From contig CANBNK010000004.1 of NCBI GenBank assembly GCA_947371015.1, positions 1 through 64,000 on the forward strand: a stretch of DNA of 64,000 nucleotides, read 5' to 3'. How positions within the stretch are numbered: the first letter of the stretch is position 1; every line of letters starts with the position of its first letter. The notes below the pieces were generated by a model, which had not been told where the DNA came from, did no database searches, and worked only from the letters and a program-made list of their open reading frames with translations. Shown one piece after another: positions 1-8,470 of this stretch. A program made the translations under genes and the position numbers. This stretch comes from Acetobacteraceae bacterium (lineage in GTDB: Bacteria > Pseudomonadota > Alphaproteobacteria > Acetobacterales > Acetobacteraceae).

Positions 1-153
1 ACCGCGGCGATGGATGCGGCGACCCAGGCCAGGTTGCGCGCCAGCTTCGTCGATCCGCTGCTGGTGCCGCCGGAGGGACTGGGCGCCTGGCTGACGCGCG
101 AGAAGACGGTGTGGACGCAGATGGCGCGGGATTCCCGCCTGACGGTGGATTGA
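1..153 (+). CDS. C-terminus of a Bug/TctC-type solute-binding protein (partial)
   Basis: The frame is open from the first base to TGA at 151-153 and gives the last 50 residues of a protein that starts outside the window. The tail REKTVWTQMARDSRLTVD resembles the end of the complete Bug proteins further on: an acidic/aromatic helix, then a tryptophan or isoleucine, an Arg, and a short hydrophobic end. Bug proteins are periplasmic Venus-flytrap receptors for organic acids and related small molecules, sometimes working with TctAB membrane proteins. The assignment rests on the tail and on the abundance of this family here, so it is tentative. The next gene starts four bases after the stop. Confidence 0.5.
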   Translation, partial: TAAMDAATQARLRASFVDPLLVPPEGLGAWLTREKTVWTQMARDSRLTVD

Positions 154-157
154 GCCG

Positions 158-817
158 ATGGCGACGATCCCGTTCGGCGGCGCCGCCAGCCTGAAGCATC
201 TGCGCGGCGACCCGGTGATGGCGGCGGTGATCAAGCGGATCGGGCCGTGCGACCTGGGCGTTTCCAGCTATGAGCCGTATGAGGCGCTGGTTCGCTCGAT
301 CGCGCATCAGCAGGTGCACGGCAAGGCGGCCGAAGCGGTGCTGGGGCGCTTCATCGCGCTGTTTCCCGGGGTGCCGTTCCCGGAGCCGGAGCTGGTGCTG
401 GCGGCGGAGTTCGATGTGCTGCGCGGCTGCGGCTTTTCCGGCAGCAAGATCACCGCCATTCGCGACATTGCGGAGAAATCCGCCGCCGGGCTGGTGCCGA
501 CGCGGAAGGCGGCGCAGCGGCTGGACGATGCCGAGTTGATCGAGCGGCTGGTCAGCATCCGTGGTGTCGGGCGCTGGACGGTGGAGATGCTGCTGATCTT
601 CACGCTGGGGCGGCCGGATGTGCTGCCGGTGGATGATTTTGGCGTGCGCGAGGGCTGGAAGCACGCGGCGGGGCTGGAGGCGCAGCCGAAGCCGAAGGAG
701 TTGGCGGCGATCGGGGCGAGTTGGGCGCCGTACCGCAGCACGGCAGCGTGGTACCTGTGGCAGGTGGCCAATGCGGCCAAGGTGAAGCCCAGCGCCAAGG
801 CCGGCGCGGCGCCGTAG
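158..817 (+). CDS. DNA-3-methyladenine glycosylase II-type (HhH-GPD) protein
   Basis: A 219-residue base-excision repair glycosylase of the HhH-GPD superfamily, expected to remove alkylated purines from DNA. The helix-hairpin-helix is at about residues 131-145 ([15 protein letters not shown]). It is followed by the catalytic-aspartate segment [11 protein letters not shown], with the second Asp near residue 160 in the place of the AlkA catalytic Asp. The early segment [12 protein letters not shown] is the usual family helix. There is no cysteine cluster, so it is not an EndoIII/MutY-type iron-sulfur enzyme. It is shorter than E. coli AlkA because the N-terminal domain is missing, as in many bacterial homologues. 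The ATG lies four bases after the preceding stop, so it is probably co-transcribed with the upstream gene. Confidence 0.88.
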   Translation: MATIPFGGAASLKHLRGDPVMAAVIKRIGPCDLGVSSYEPYEALVRSIAHQQVHGKAAEAVLGRFIALFPGVPFPEPELVLAAEFDVLRGCGFSGSKITAIRDIAEKSAAGLVPTRKAAQRLDDAELIERLVSIRGVGRWTVEMLLIFTLGRPDVLPVDDFGVREGWKHAAGLEAQPKPKELAAIGASWAPYRSTAAWYLWQVANAAKVKPSAKAGAAP

Positions 818-851
818 CCGGGTCGGGCGGTTTGGGCTAATCAGCCGCCGC

Positions 852-1706
852 ATGAGCAAGGCTTCCTATATCCTCACGCTGTCCTGCCCGAACCGGCCAG
901 GCATCGTCGCCGCCGTCGCCACCGCCATTGCCGAACAGGGCGGCGATATCCGCGAGGCACAGCAATACGACGACAGCGCCACCGGGCGCTTCTTCATGCG
1001 CGTGGTCTTCGTGGTGGACGGCGCCGAGTTGGCGGCGCTGCGCGAGGCCTTCGCGCCGCTGGCGGAACGCTTCGGCCTGCGCTGGACGCTGCGCGACGCC
1101 GCGGTGCCGCGCAAGGTGATGGTGCTGGTCAGCAAGCCCGACCATTGCCTGGCGGATTTGCTGTATCGGCGCCGGTTGGGCGAGTTGACGATGGACCTGC
1201 ACGCCATCGTCTCCAACCACCCGGCCGAGACCTTCGGCCACCACGACCTGAAGGGCATTCCCTTCCACCACCTGCCGGTGACGCCGGAGACCAAGCTGGA
1301 GCAGGAGACCGCGCTGTGGCACCTGATCCGCGATACCGGGACCGAGCTGGTGGTGCTGGCGCGCTACATGCAGGTGCTGAGCGGCGGGCTGGCGGCGAAG
1401 CTGACCGGGCGCTGCATCAACATCCACCATTCCTTCCTGCCGGGCTTCAAGGGCGCCAAGCCGTATCACCAGGCGCATGAGCGGGGCGTGAAGCTCATCG
1501 GCGCCACCGCGCATTATGTGACCGCGGATTTGGACGAAGGCCCGATCATCGAGCAGGATGTGGAGCGGGTGACGCATGCGGATACGCCCGACGACCTGGT
1601 GCGCAAGGGCCGCGATATCGAGCGCCGCGTGCTGGCGCGGGCGGTGGCGTGGCACCTGGAGGACAGGGTGCTGCTGAACGGGCGGAAGACGGTGGTCTTC
1701 GCCTAA
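852..1706 (+). CDS. purU: Formyltetrahydrofolate deformylase
   Basis: Hydrolyses 10-formyltetrahydrofolate to formate and tetrahydrofolate, balancing one-carbon pools and feeding formate to purine synthesis. An N-terminal ACT domain (about residues 6-80, starting [15 protein letters not shown]) precedes a formyltransferase-fold domain (about 88-280). The catalytic triad is visible as N190 and H192 in [20 protein letters not shown] and D228 in TADLDEGPI. The length of 284 is normal. It lies 34 bases after the glycosylase gene. Its TAA stop (1704-1706) overlaps the TAG stop of the convergent glycosyltransferase gene by a few bases, so there is no room for a terminator between them. Confidence 0.96.
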   Translation: MSKASYILTLSCPNRPGIVAAVATAIAEQGGDIREAQQYDDSATGRFFMRVVFVVDGAELAALREAFAPLAERFGLRWTLRDAAVPRKVMVLVSKPDHCLADLLYRRRLGELTMDLHAIVSNHPAETFGHHDLKGIPFHHLPVTPETKLEQETALWHLIRDTGTELVVLARYMQVLSGGLAAKLTGRCINIHHSFLPGFKGAKPYHQAHERGVKLIGATAHYVTADLDEGPIIEQDVERVTHADTPDDLVRKGRDIERRVLARAVAWHLEDRVLLNGRKTVVFA

Positions 1707-2572
1707 AGCCGCATCACCCGCATGGGGTCCGCCTTGCCGCGCAGCAAATCCGCCAGCCCCGCCAGGTTGCCGCGGAAGCGGCCCCAGCGGTCCACCCAGG
1801 GTTCCGGCATGGGGCTGCGCAGCAGGTTCATCAGCAGGTGGCGGCCGATGCTGCGCAGGCCGCGATTCCAGGGGTAGGTGCCCTTGCGGCCGAGATAGAC
1901 CGGGTTGATGACCTGGCTGTAGCCGAGGCGCACGCCGGAGCCACGGCCGAACTTGACGCCCAGGTGGACACCGCGCGCAGCGGGCAGGCGGCGGATCTCG
2001 CCGTGGCGGCCGAGCAGGCGGGTGAAGTCCAGATCCTCATACCAGGCGTAGAGCGGCAGGCGTTCATCCACGCGGATGCCGTGGGCGAGGACGGTGGCCA
2101 TGCGGACCGCCATGTTGCAGCCATAGCCGTTGAAGGCCGGCACCGGCGTGGGGTCTTCCGCCGGGCGGTCGGCGGCCAGCAGGGCGCGGCCTTCGGCCAC
2201 TTGCAGGCCCGGCCCCTTGGCGCCATCGGCGATGACCTGGCCGGTGGCGACCACCAGCCGGGCGTCGGCGGCGAAGGCGGCTTCCAGCGCGGCGAGGTAG
2301 CCGGGTTGCGGCAGGAAGTCGTCATCGAGAAACAGCACCACGTCGCAATCGGCGGCGGCGTCCAGGATGACGTTTCGCTGCTTTGGCAGGCCGGGGGTGC
2401 TGGTGAGGTACTCGGCGCCGGGCCAGATGCCGTCGCAGCCTTCAACGTCCGCCGGCTTGGTGTGGCAGATGATGACGCGGTCCGGCGCACGGGTCTGCGT
2501 GTGCAGTTCGGCCAGCACGTCGCGCAGGACCACGGCGCGGCCGATGGTGGCGATGCCGATGGCGATGCGCAT
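1703..2572 (-). CDS. Family 2 glycosyltransferase (first of two)
   Basis: A 289-residue GT-A-fold glycosyltransferase. The N-terminus [19 protein letters not shown] is the nucleotide-sugar binding strand, and [14 protein letters not shown] holds the DxD-like metal-binding acidic run. No membrane helix is evident, so it should act at the cytoplasmic face on a lipid-linked glycan. It is the last gene of the minus-strand glycan locus, and its start overlaps the stop of the preceding GT2 gene by one base (TGATG). Donor and acceptor sugars cannot be read from the sequence. Confidence 0.85.
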   Translation of the reverse strand: MRIAIGIATIGRAVVLRDVLAELHTQTRAPDRVIICHTKPADVEGCDGIWPGAEYLTSTPGLPKQRNVILDAAADCDVVLFLDDDFLPQPGYLAALEAAFAADARLVVATGQVIADGAKGPGLQVAEGRALLAADRPAEDPTPVPAFNGYGCNMAVRMATVLAHGIRVDERLPLYAWYEDLDFTRLLGRHGEIRRLPAARGVHLGVKFGRGSGVRLGYSQVINPVYLGRKGTYPWNRGLRSIGRHLLMNLLRSPMPEPWVDRWGRFRGNLAGLADLLRGKADPMRVMRL

Positions 2573-3465
2573 CAGAACGGCCCCGTCAGCGGATGGCCCG
2601 AGCGCATCGGCGATTGGCGGAACGGCAGCAGCGCGTCCGGGTGGCGGAAGCCGGAGAGGCGACCGCGCAGCGTGCTGATGTAGTAGCGCACCGCAAGGAA
2701 GTTGAGCTTCAGCGCGCCGAGCAGGACGCCGCCCAACGGCCGGACGAAGTAGGGCAGCCAGACGCCCATCCGCACGCCGTGGCGGCGCAGCACGAAGCCG
2801 AGGCCGCGGCCGTAGAGCTCGGCGCGCTTGGTCGCTTCCGGCGTCAGCCGCTTGTCGGGGTGGATGATGCGGAGTTCGGGGTCGTAGATGGCCTTCTGCC
2901 CGGCACGGATGCCGCGCAGCACCAGGTCGTTGCCCTCGGCGGAACCCAGCGGCGTGCCGGGGCCTAGCTTTTCATCGAAGCCACCCAGCGCCAGCGCGGC
3001 ACTGCGGCGCAGGAACAGGTTGAACTCGATGACGCTGGTCCAGACGTTCTCATCCGTGATGGCGCCGCCTTCCTGGCGCCAGCGGCCGGAGCCGAGGCCG
3101 CCATCGGGCGAGGCGGCCGGGCCGGTGAGGATGTGCAGGCGGATGTCGTAGCCGAAGGCGGCATCGACCGAATCCAGCACGCCCGGCGGCAGGATGCAGT
3201 CGTCATCCGGGAAGGCGACGATGCCGCCGCGCGCCATGCGGAGGCCGAGGTTGCGGGCGTGGTTGGCGTTCAGCACGCTGCTGCGCTGCCAGGAGAGCGG
3301 GAAGCGCTGGACGTAGCGGGTGATGACTTCCGCCAGGCGCTCATCCTCGTTCTGGTCAACGACGATGACCTCGAAATCGCTGCGGCCCTGGGCGACCAGG
3401 CTGGCGAAGAGTTCGTCCAGTTCGCGCACCCGGCCGCGGGTGGCGACGATGAGGGAGAATCTCAT
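2572..3465 (-). CDS. Family 2 glycosyltransferase (second of two)
   Basis: A 297-residue GT2 protein starting MRFSLIVATRGRVRELDEL. It has the VDQNEDERL segment after the second strand and FPDDDCILPPGVL as the DxD-type motif near residues 92-95. A later GSAEGNDLVLRGIRAGQ segment corresponds to the ED-type acceptor/catalytic region. It overlaps the upstream GT4 stop by four bases (ATGA) and the downstream GT2 start by one base, so translation is probably coupled. It is likely part of one repeat-unit assembly pathway with its neighbours. Specificity is unknown. Confidence 0.86.
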   Translation of the reverse strand: MRFSLIVATRGRVRELDELFASLVAQGRSDFEVIVVDQNEDERLAEVITRYVQRFPLSWQRSSVLNANHARNLGLRMARGGIVAFPDDDCILPPGVLDSVDAAFGYDIRLHILTGPAASPDGGLGSGRWRQEGGAITDENVWTSVIEFNLFLRRSAALALGGFDEKLGPGTPLGSAEGNDLVLRGIRAGQKAIYDPELRIIHPDKRLTPEATKRAELYGRGLGFVLRRHGVRMGVWLPYFVRPLGGVLLGALKLNFLAVRYYISTLRGRLSGFRHPDALLPFRQSPMRSGHPLTGPF

Positions 3466-4604
3466 TGTGTCGCGCCGTCGGGCGCGCGGGGTGTCGCGCC
3501 GTCGGGCGCGCAGGAGGATGCCGCCACCGCCTGGATGGCGGCGCGAAAGGCGGCTTCGGAGAAGCGTTCGGCGTTGGCGCGGCAGGCGGTCGCGGAGATC
3601 TGCATGGTGGTGAAGTGCTGCACGGCTTCGCGCAGCGACGCAACCGTTTGCGCCGGGAACAATACGCCGGTTTCGCCGGGCACCACGATATCCACGGCGC
3701 CGCCCTTGCCGAAGGCGATGACCGGCGTGCCGCAGGCCTGGGCTTCCACCGTGGCGATGCCGAAGTCTTCCTCGGCGGCGAAGACGCAGGCACGGGCGTC
3801 GCGGGTCAGGCGCACCAGCTCATCCTGGCTGACCCGGCCGCGCAGTTCGATGTTGGCGGCGCCTTTTGCGGCGGCCTGCACCAGGGGCATGGAGGGGCCG
3901 TCACCGCAGATGATGAGCCGGTGTTCGGGCAACCCGCAAAAAGCTTCGGCGACGAGTTCGACGCGCTTATAGGGCACCATGCGCGAGGCGATGAGGAAGT
4001 AGTTCTGCTTGGTGGCTTGCAGGGTAAAGCGGTTGGTATCCACCGGCGGGAAGAGCACCTGGGCGTCGCGGCGCCAGCATTTGCGGATGCGTTCGGCGAT
4101 GTAGCTGCTGTTGGCCAGCAGCACGTCCGGCCGCGCCGCCGAAAGCTGGTCCCAGCCGCGCATCTTGTGCAGCAGCCAGCGGGTATAGGCGCCCTTCAGG
4201 CCACGCGTCAGGTTGGCCTGGCGCAGGTACTGGTGCTGCAGGTCCCAGGCGTAGCGCATGGGGGAATGGACGTAGCTGATATGGTGCTGGCCCGGGCCGG
4301 TCAGCACGCCCTTGGCGACGGCATGGCTGGACGAGACGATGAGGTCGTAGGCCGAGAGGTCGAACTGCTCGACCGCCAGCGGCATCAGGCCGAGATACCA
4401 GCGGAAGCGTTTCGCCGCGCCGGGCAGGCGCTGGATGAAGCTGGTGTGGACCGGGCGGTTGCCCAGCCAGGCGCGTTCCCGCGCGGGCATGAAGTCGCAG
4501 ACGGCGTAGAGGTCGGCCTCGGGCCAGACTTTTAGTAGCTGCTCCACCACGCGCTCGGAGCCGGCGTAGCTTTCCAGCCATTCGTGGACGATGGCGACCT
4601 TCAT
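3462..4604 (-). CDS. Family 4 glycosyltransferase with duplicated C-terminal tail
   Basis: A 380-residue GT-B-fold glycosyltransferase. The N-terminal domain opens MKVAIVHEWLESYAGSERV, whose Gly-rich turn is typical of GT4 acceptor domains. The C-terminal domain holds SRMVPYKRVELVAEAF and the donor-binding segment FAAEEDFGIATVEAQACGTP with the E-x7-E motif. The last 16 residues are two copies of an 8-residue unit (APDGATPR, APDGATQ), produced by a 24-base tandem repeat just before the stop. This tail lies outside the catalytic fold. A GAGGG ribosome site sits about 8 bases before the ATG. It overlaps the downstream GT2 gene by four bases. Confidence 0.88.
   Translation of the reverse strand: MKVAIVHEWLESYAGSERVVEQLLKVWPEADLYAVCDFMPARERAWLGNRPVHTSFIQRLPGAAKRFRWYLGLMPLAVEQFDLSAYDLIVSSSHAVAKGVLTGPGQHHISYVHSPMRYAWDLQHQYLRQANLTRGLKGAYTRWLLHKMRGWDQLSAARPDVLLANSSYIAERIRKCWRRDAQVLFPPVDTNRFTLQATKQNYFLIASRMVPYKRVELVAEAFCGLPEHRLIICGDGPSMPLVQAAAKGAANIELRGRVSQDELVRLTRDARACVFAAEEDFGIATVEAQACGTPVIAFGKGGAVDIVVPGETGVLFPAQTVASLREAVQHFTTMQISATACRANAERFSEAAFRAAIQAVAASSCAPDGATPRAPDGATQ
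3468..3515 (-). repeat. 24-base in-frame tandem repeat at the 3' end of a GT4 gene
   Basis: Two adjacent copies of a 24-base unit (3468-3491 and 3492-3515) containing CGCGCCGTCGGGCGCGC. Each unit is itself close to palindromic. The period is a multiple of three, so the copies add residues without breaking the frame. Confidence 0.85.
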
Positions 4605-4807
4605 TTCATACCCTCAAACGCGTCGTGCCGAAGGCACGCTTCCGTCATGGCACGCCGAAGGCATGACCATGGCACGCCGAAGGCACGCCTCAGGCGTGAC
4701 GCGGGCGCATCCGCGCCCTTGGCTTCCGCCGCACTTGGCGTGACGTGCGATCTGCACGCCTTCGGCGTGACGCGCAGAAGCGCGCTCGGCCTGCTGCGCA
4801 GTCCGCA
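4605..4807. repeat. Short palindromic and tandem repeats between two GT4 genes
   Basis: This 203-base gap has no gene. It is built from variants of GCACGCCGAAGGCA and its complement. An 18-base unit CATGGCACGCCGAAGGCA occurs at 4646-4663 and again at 4668-4685 (period 22), with a diverged copy near 4621. A small hairpin CACGCC-TTC-GGCGTG lies at 4755-4769. On the minus strand the stretch follows the stop of the upstream GT4 gene, so it may weaken or end transcription between the two glycosyltransferases. No clear T-run was seen. Confidence 0.6.
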
Positions 4808-5863
4808 TCATCTTGTCTCCAGATGGCGCAGCAAAGCCCGCGCGCCGTTGGGCCAGGTGTAGCGCTGCGCCTGGGCGGTGCCGCGGGCGCGCAGGGCTTT
4901 TGCCAGTTCGGGTTCGTCGAGCAGGCGTTTGAGGGCGCTGGCCAGCGTGGCCGGCTGGGCGGGGTCGAACCACAGGGCGGCGTCACCACAGACTTCGGGC
5001 AGCGAGCCGGCTTTGGCCGCCAGCACCGGGCAGTGACAATTAAAAGCTTCCATCGGCGGCAGGCCGAAGCCTTCGTAGCGGCTGGGGAAGATCAGGCAGA
5101 GGGCGTTTTCATACAGGGCGCGCAGTTCGGCGTCGGAGACGCGGCCGAGTTGGACCACGGCGGCGCCCTGGGCGGCCTCGGCGCCGGCGAAGACCGTGCC
5201 GCCACCGCCCACCGCCGCCAGCTTGTGGCCGCGCGCGGCGAGCAGCGCGGCGGCCCCACCCTGGCCGCCGAGGTTCTTATGCGCCGCGCGATTGCCGACG
5301 TTCAGCGCGTAGCGGTGCGGCTCCAGGCCGTATTTGGCCAGCACGGAGAGGTCCGCCGGGTCGCGCAGGATGTGCTCGCCGCCTTCGCCGATGACGCCGA
5401 TGCGTTCGGGCGGCAGGCCGAGGTGGTGGGCGATGCGACCGCGGGAGAACTCGGAGACGGTGAGGATGCGGGCGCCGCGCCAGGCCAGGCCGTGATGCAG
5501 CAGGCGGTACCAGCTGCGGAAGGCGCGGGAATAGCTCTCGGGCGTGTCGAACACGCCGGCATCGTGGATGACCACGGCCTGGCGGCTTCCGGCCAGCAGC
5601 GGCGCGGTGTTGCCGAGGTTGATCAGATAGCGGCCAGCCAGCGCACGGGGCAGTTCGGCCTGTTCCCATAGCTGGCCGGCGCGGGTGCCGACTCGCTGGG
5701 TGGGCAGGTCCCAGGGCGGCGGGGGCGCGGCGGCGGGCAGCAGCAGCGTCGGGCGCGGCGCGTCCGGCATGGCGGCCCAGGCGGCGGTGATCTCGGTGGC
5801 GAAGCGCTGCACGCCGGAAAAGCGCTGGCCGACGAAGCGGCCGTTCAGGGCCAGGGCTGTCAT
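4808..5863 (-). CDS. Family 4 glycosyltransferase (mannosyltransferase-like)
   Basis: A 351-residue GT-B enzyme starting MTALALNGRFVGQRFSGVQR. The reading frame stays open further upstream, but the ATG at 5863 overlaps the flippase stop by four bases and begins where homology to GT4 proteins begins, so I chose it. The C-terminal half carries NVGNRAAHKNL and the donor-site segment FPSRYEGFGLPPMEAFNC with E-x7-E spacing. This pattern is typical of WbaZ/mannosyl-type enzymes, but the donor is not certain. It is co-directional with the flippase. Confidence 0.87.
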   Translation of the reverse strand: MTALALNGRFVGQRFSGVQRFATEITAAWAAMPDAPRPTLLLPAAAPPPPWDLPTQRVGTRAGQLWEQAELPRALAGRYLINLGNTAPLLAGSRQAVVIHDAGVFDTPESYSRAFRSWYRLLHHGLAWRGARILTVSEFSRGRIAHHLGLPPERIGVIGEGGEHILRDPADLSVLAKYGLEPHRYALNVGNRAAHKNLGGQGGAAALLAARGHKLAAVGGGGTVFAGAEAAQGAAVVQLGRVSDAELRALYENALCLIFPSRYEGFGLPPMEAFNCHCPVLAAKAGSLPEVCGDAALWFDPAQPATLASALKRLLDEPELAKALRARGTAQAQRYTWPNGARALLRHLETR

Positions 5864-7368
5864 GGGGCGGCTGCCTTCAGGCGCAGCTTTATCAGCGCTT
5901 CGCTGCGCTCGGCGGGGGTGACGGCGCGCCAGAGAGCCAGCGCGAAGCCGGCCAGGGCCAGGGCGGCGGTGGTGGCTTCCAGCGCCGGCAGCGGGCGCAG
6001 CGCGGCCACCGCCAGCAGGCCAGCGCCCGCCACCATCAAGGGCGGCAGCAACTGACGCGCGGCGGGGGCCGAGCCGGGGTAGGCCCGGGCAGCCAGCCAC
6101 AGCTTGGCGGCGCAGTCGGTCGCGGCACGCAGCGCCCAGACGGCGGCGGCACCCTCGATGCCGCAGCCGAGCCAGAGCACGCCAGCCGAGAGCGGCAGGA
6201 AGGTGATGGCCAGCACCAGGCCAAGCCGGGCGGTCAGGTCCGGGCGGCCGATGGCGTCGAGCAGCGCATTGGGGGCGAAGGCGACGCAGCTGAACAGGAT
6301 GCCGACGCCGAGGATGCGCAGCACGGTGCCGCCGCCCGTGGCGAAATCAGCGCCGAGCCAGAGGCGCAGCAGCAGCTCGGCACCGCCGACGAGGATGAGG
6401 CAGGCCGGGAAGACCAGCGCCAGGATCAGCAGCGCGCCCCGCCGCAGCACGGCGGCGGCGCGGGCGGGGTCGGTGGCGAAGCTGGCGGCCAGCGCCGGCA
6501 GCAGGGTCTGCGCCACCGCGACCGGCAGGATCCACATGCGCAGCACCAGGTCCAGCGGCGTGGAGTAGTAGGCCACGGCGGCGAGGGTCAGCAGCGCGCC
6601 GATCAGGAAGCGGTCGGCGTAGAGCAGCACCTGGGACAGCGTGCCGGAGAAGGTCATCCAGCCGCCCAGCTTGAGCAGCGGCACGACAAGCGCCAGGCGG
6701 ACCCGGCGCAGGGTGAAGCCCGGCAGCAGCGGGCGGGCCAGCCAGGCGTAGGACAAGGTATTGGCCAGCCGGCAGGCGACCAGCGCGAGCATGACGCCGG
6801 CGAGGTCGTCCCACACCAGCAGCACCAGCACCGGGCCGAGGTAGTAGAAGATCGCCACGGGGATGCTGACCAGGTTGGCGGCGCGGAACTTGTGCCAGGC
6901 GGCCAGCACACCCCACAGCGCGGCGTTCAGCACCACCAGCGGCGCCGCGGCCACCAGCACCCGCATGGCGGAAATGGCCTGGTCGCGCAGCGCCGGCGGC
7001 ACGTTCAGCACGTGGTCCACCAGCAGCGGGATCGACCCGAACAGCAGGGCAGCGGCGACGCCGGAAAAGCCGACCAGGGCGACCAGGGCGGCGGCGACCA
7101 GGGCGGGGGCCTCGGCCATGTCGTCGCGGCCCATGCGTTCGGCCAGCGCGCGGGTCAGCGCCTGGCCGACGCCGAAGTCGAACACGCCGAAGACGCCGAA
7201 CATGGCCAGCGCCAGGGTGAACAGGCCCCAGCGCTCCACGCCCAGCTGGGTGACCAGGATGGGGGTGAGGACCAGGGCTACCGCCAGCGGCAGGCCGCGG
7301 CCGAGCAGGTTCCAGACCACGCCGCCCAGCAGCTGGCGGTCGGGTCGGGCGGTGGCGGGGGTACTCAT
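5860..7368 (-). CDS. Wzx-like oligosaccharide flippase (MOP superfamily)
   Basis: A 502-residue, almost entirely hydrophobic protein with about 12 to 14 predicted membrane spans. It opens with LLGGVVWNLLGRGLPLAVAL, the usual first helix of Wzx/RfbX-type exporters, followed by QLGVERWGLFTLALAMFGVF. It should move lipid-linked repeat units across the inner membrane. It sits between the glycosyltransferases and the priming transferase, as expected for a Wzx/Wzy-type locus. It starts about 57 bases after a strong terminator that ends the priming-transferase transcript, so it must have its own promoter or rely on read-through. Confidence 0.87.
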   Translation of the reverse strand: MSTPATARPDRQLLGGVVWNLLGRGLPLAVALVLTPILVTQLGVERWGLFTLALAMFGVFGVFDFGVGQALTRALAERMGRDDMAEAPALVAAALVALVGFSGVAAALLFGSIPLLVDHVLNVPPALRDQAISAMRVLVAAAPLVVLNAALWGVLAAWHKFRAANLVSIPVAIFYYLGPVLVLLVWDDLAGVMLALVACRLANTLSYAWLARPLLPGFTLRRVRLALVVPLLKLGGWMTFSGTLSQVLLYADRFLIGALLTLAAVAYYSTPLDLVLRMWILPVAVAQTLLPALAASFATDPARAAAVLRRGALLILALVFPACLILVGGAELLLRLWLGADFATGGGTVLRILGVGILFSCVAFAPNALLDAIGRPDLTARLGLVLAITFLPLSAGVLWLGCGIEGAAAVWALRAATDCAAKLWLAARAYPGSAPAARQLLPPLMVAGAGLLAVAALRPLPALEATTAALALAGFALALWRAVTPAERSEALIKLRLKAAAP

Positions 7369-7424
7369 GCGGGAGCTTCTAGCCCAAATTCGCCGGGCGT
7401 GCCTGCGGGGTTGCGCTCAGCAAA

Positions 7425-7450
7425 AGGCCCGCCCGTTGCGGGGCGGGCCT
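7425..7450 (-). terminator. Rho-independent terminator after the priming transferase gene
   Basis: A perfect 10-base-pair stem (AGGCCCGCCC / GGGCGGGCCT) with a 6-base loop. On the minus strand it is followed by TTTTG. It starts about 28 bases after the stop of the gene at 7478, so it ends that transcript before the flippase. Confidence 0.88.
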
Positions 7451-7477
7451 CCATGCCGGATAACGGCGGCACAGGGT

Positions 7478-8272
7478 TCAGCAGGCGCCGCGGCGAGACA
7501 GCACGGCGAACGGGGTGCGCAGCAGGATGCGGATATCGGCAAGCAGGCTGGGACTGGTGACGTAGGCGACATCCAGTTCCACGCGCTGGCGGTAGCTGGT
7601 CTCGCTGCGGCCACTCACCTGCCACAGGCCGGTGATGCCGGGGCGCACCGTGCCGTAGTGGGCGGCGGCGGCGCCGTAGTATTGCTCCAGCTCGCTGGCC
7701 GTCACCGGGCGGGGGCCGACCAAGCTCATCTCGCCCTTCAGGACGTTGATCAGCTGCGGCAGCTCATCCAGGCTGGACTTGCGCAGGAAGCGGCCGACCC
7801 AGGTGATGCGCGGGTCGTTCTTCAGCTTGCGGGTGGCGTCCCATTCAGCGCGGGCTTCCGGGTCGCTGGCCAGCAGGGCGTCCAGGCGGGCCTGGCTGTC
7901 CATGACCATGGAGCGGAACTTGAGGCAGCCGAACACCTGGCCGCCACGGCCGATGCGCGGATGGGCGTAGAAGGCGCGGCCACCATCCATGCGGACCAGC
8001 AGGGCCAGCACCAGGAAGGCCGGGCCGAGCAGCAGCAGCATGGCGCCGGCACCCACCAGGTCCAGCGTGCGCTTCGCCAGCGGGCGCAGCACTTCGCTGA
8101 GCGGCGGCTGCTGCATGCCATGGGCGGCACCCAGCGCAGCGCCGGCTTCCGGAGAGGCCATCCCCAGCATAGGCAGGTCCTGCATCAGCGCAGCCGCGAA
8201 GCTGCGTGCCACCCGCGTGCTGCGGCGGGTGGTGTCGGGACGAAAGCCATGGAGCGAGTCCATGCCGGGCAT
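7478..8272 (-). CDS. Undecaprenyl-phosphate sugar phosphotransferase (ExoY/WbaP family)
   Basis: Transfers a sugar-1-phosphate from a nucleotide sugar to undecaprenyl phosphate, the first committed step of glycan assembly. A hydrophobic segment LVGAGAMLLLLGPAFLVLALLV anchors the protein. The catalytic domain follows with FGCLKFRSMV, LRKSSLDELPQLINVLKGE, MSLVGPRP and RPGITGLWQVSGRS, all hallmark blocks. I chose the ATG at 8272 (264 residues) because AGAGG lies about 7 bases upstream and the family is normally 200-260 residues. The frame remains open upstream but with no family similarity. It is transcribed apart from the flippase and glycosyltransferases. Confidence 0.93.
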   Translation of the reverse strand: MPGMDSLHGFRPDTTRRSTRVARSFAAALMQDLPMLGMASPEAGAALGAAHGMQQPPLSEVLRPLAKRTLDLVGAGAMLLLLGPAFLVLALLVRMDGGRAFYAHPRIGRGGQVFGCLKFRSMVMDSQARLDALLASDPEARAEWDATRKLKNDPRITWVGRFLRKSSLDELPQLINVLKGEMSLVGPRPVTASELEQYYGAAAAHYGTVRPGITGLWQVSGRSETSYRQRVELDVAYVTSPSLLADIRILLRTPFAVLSRRGAC

Positions 8273-8293
8273 GGGAGAACCTCTGCCAGTATC

Positions 8294-8361
8294 CCGGTGC
8301 ATTGGGAGGATGGTGCACCGGCTCATGTCCATCGCCTTCGGGACCTTGGCACCACCCGAAG
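8294..8361 (-). promoter_or_regulatory. Two 12-base-loop inverted repeats in the priming-transferase leader
   Basis: CCGGTGCA (8294-8301) pairs with TGCACCGG (8314-8321). CTTCGGG (8336-8342) pairs with CCCGAAG (8355-8361). Both are perfect and both have loops of exactly 12 bases. On the minus strand they lie 22 to 89 bases before the chosen ATG. They could be operators for a dimeric regulator or RNA hairpins in the leader. Function is inferred from position only. Confidence 0.45.
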
Positions 8362-8442
8362 ATGGCCGCCGGATCCCTGGGGCATGTGGAAGATCACCCC
8401 GGGCAGCGACGGAAGTGAGACCGGGTTGCGGCGTAATTAAGG

Positions 8443-8470
8443 CATCTACACCGACCAAGGCTGGCGGCAA
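8443..8470 (-). promoter_or_regulatory. Weak sigma-70-like promoter candidate for the priming transferase
   Basis: On the minus strand TTGCCG (8465-8470) is separated by 16 bases from TAGATG (8443-8448). It would give a leader of about 165 bases containing the two inverted repeats. Both hexamers deviate from consensus, so this is only a candidate. Confidence 0.25.
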
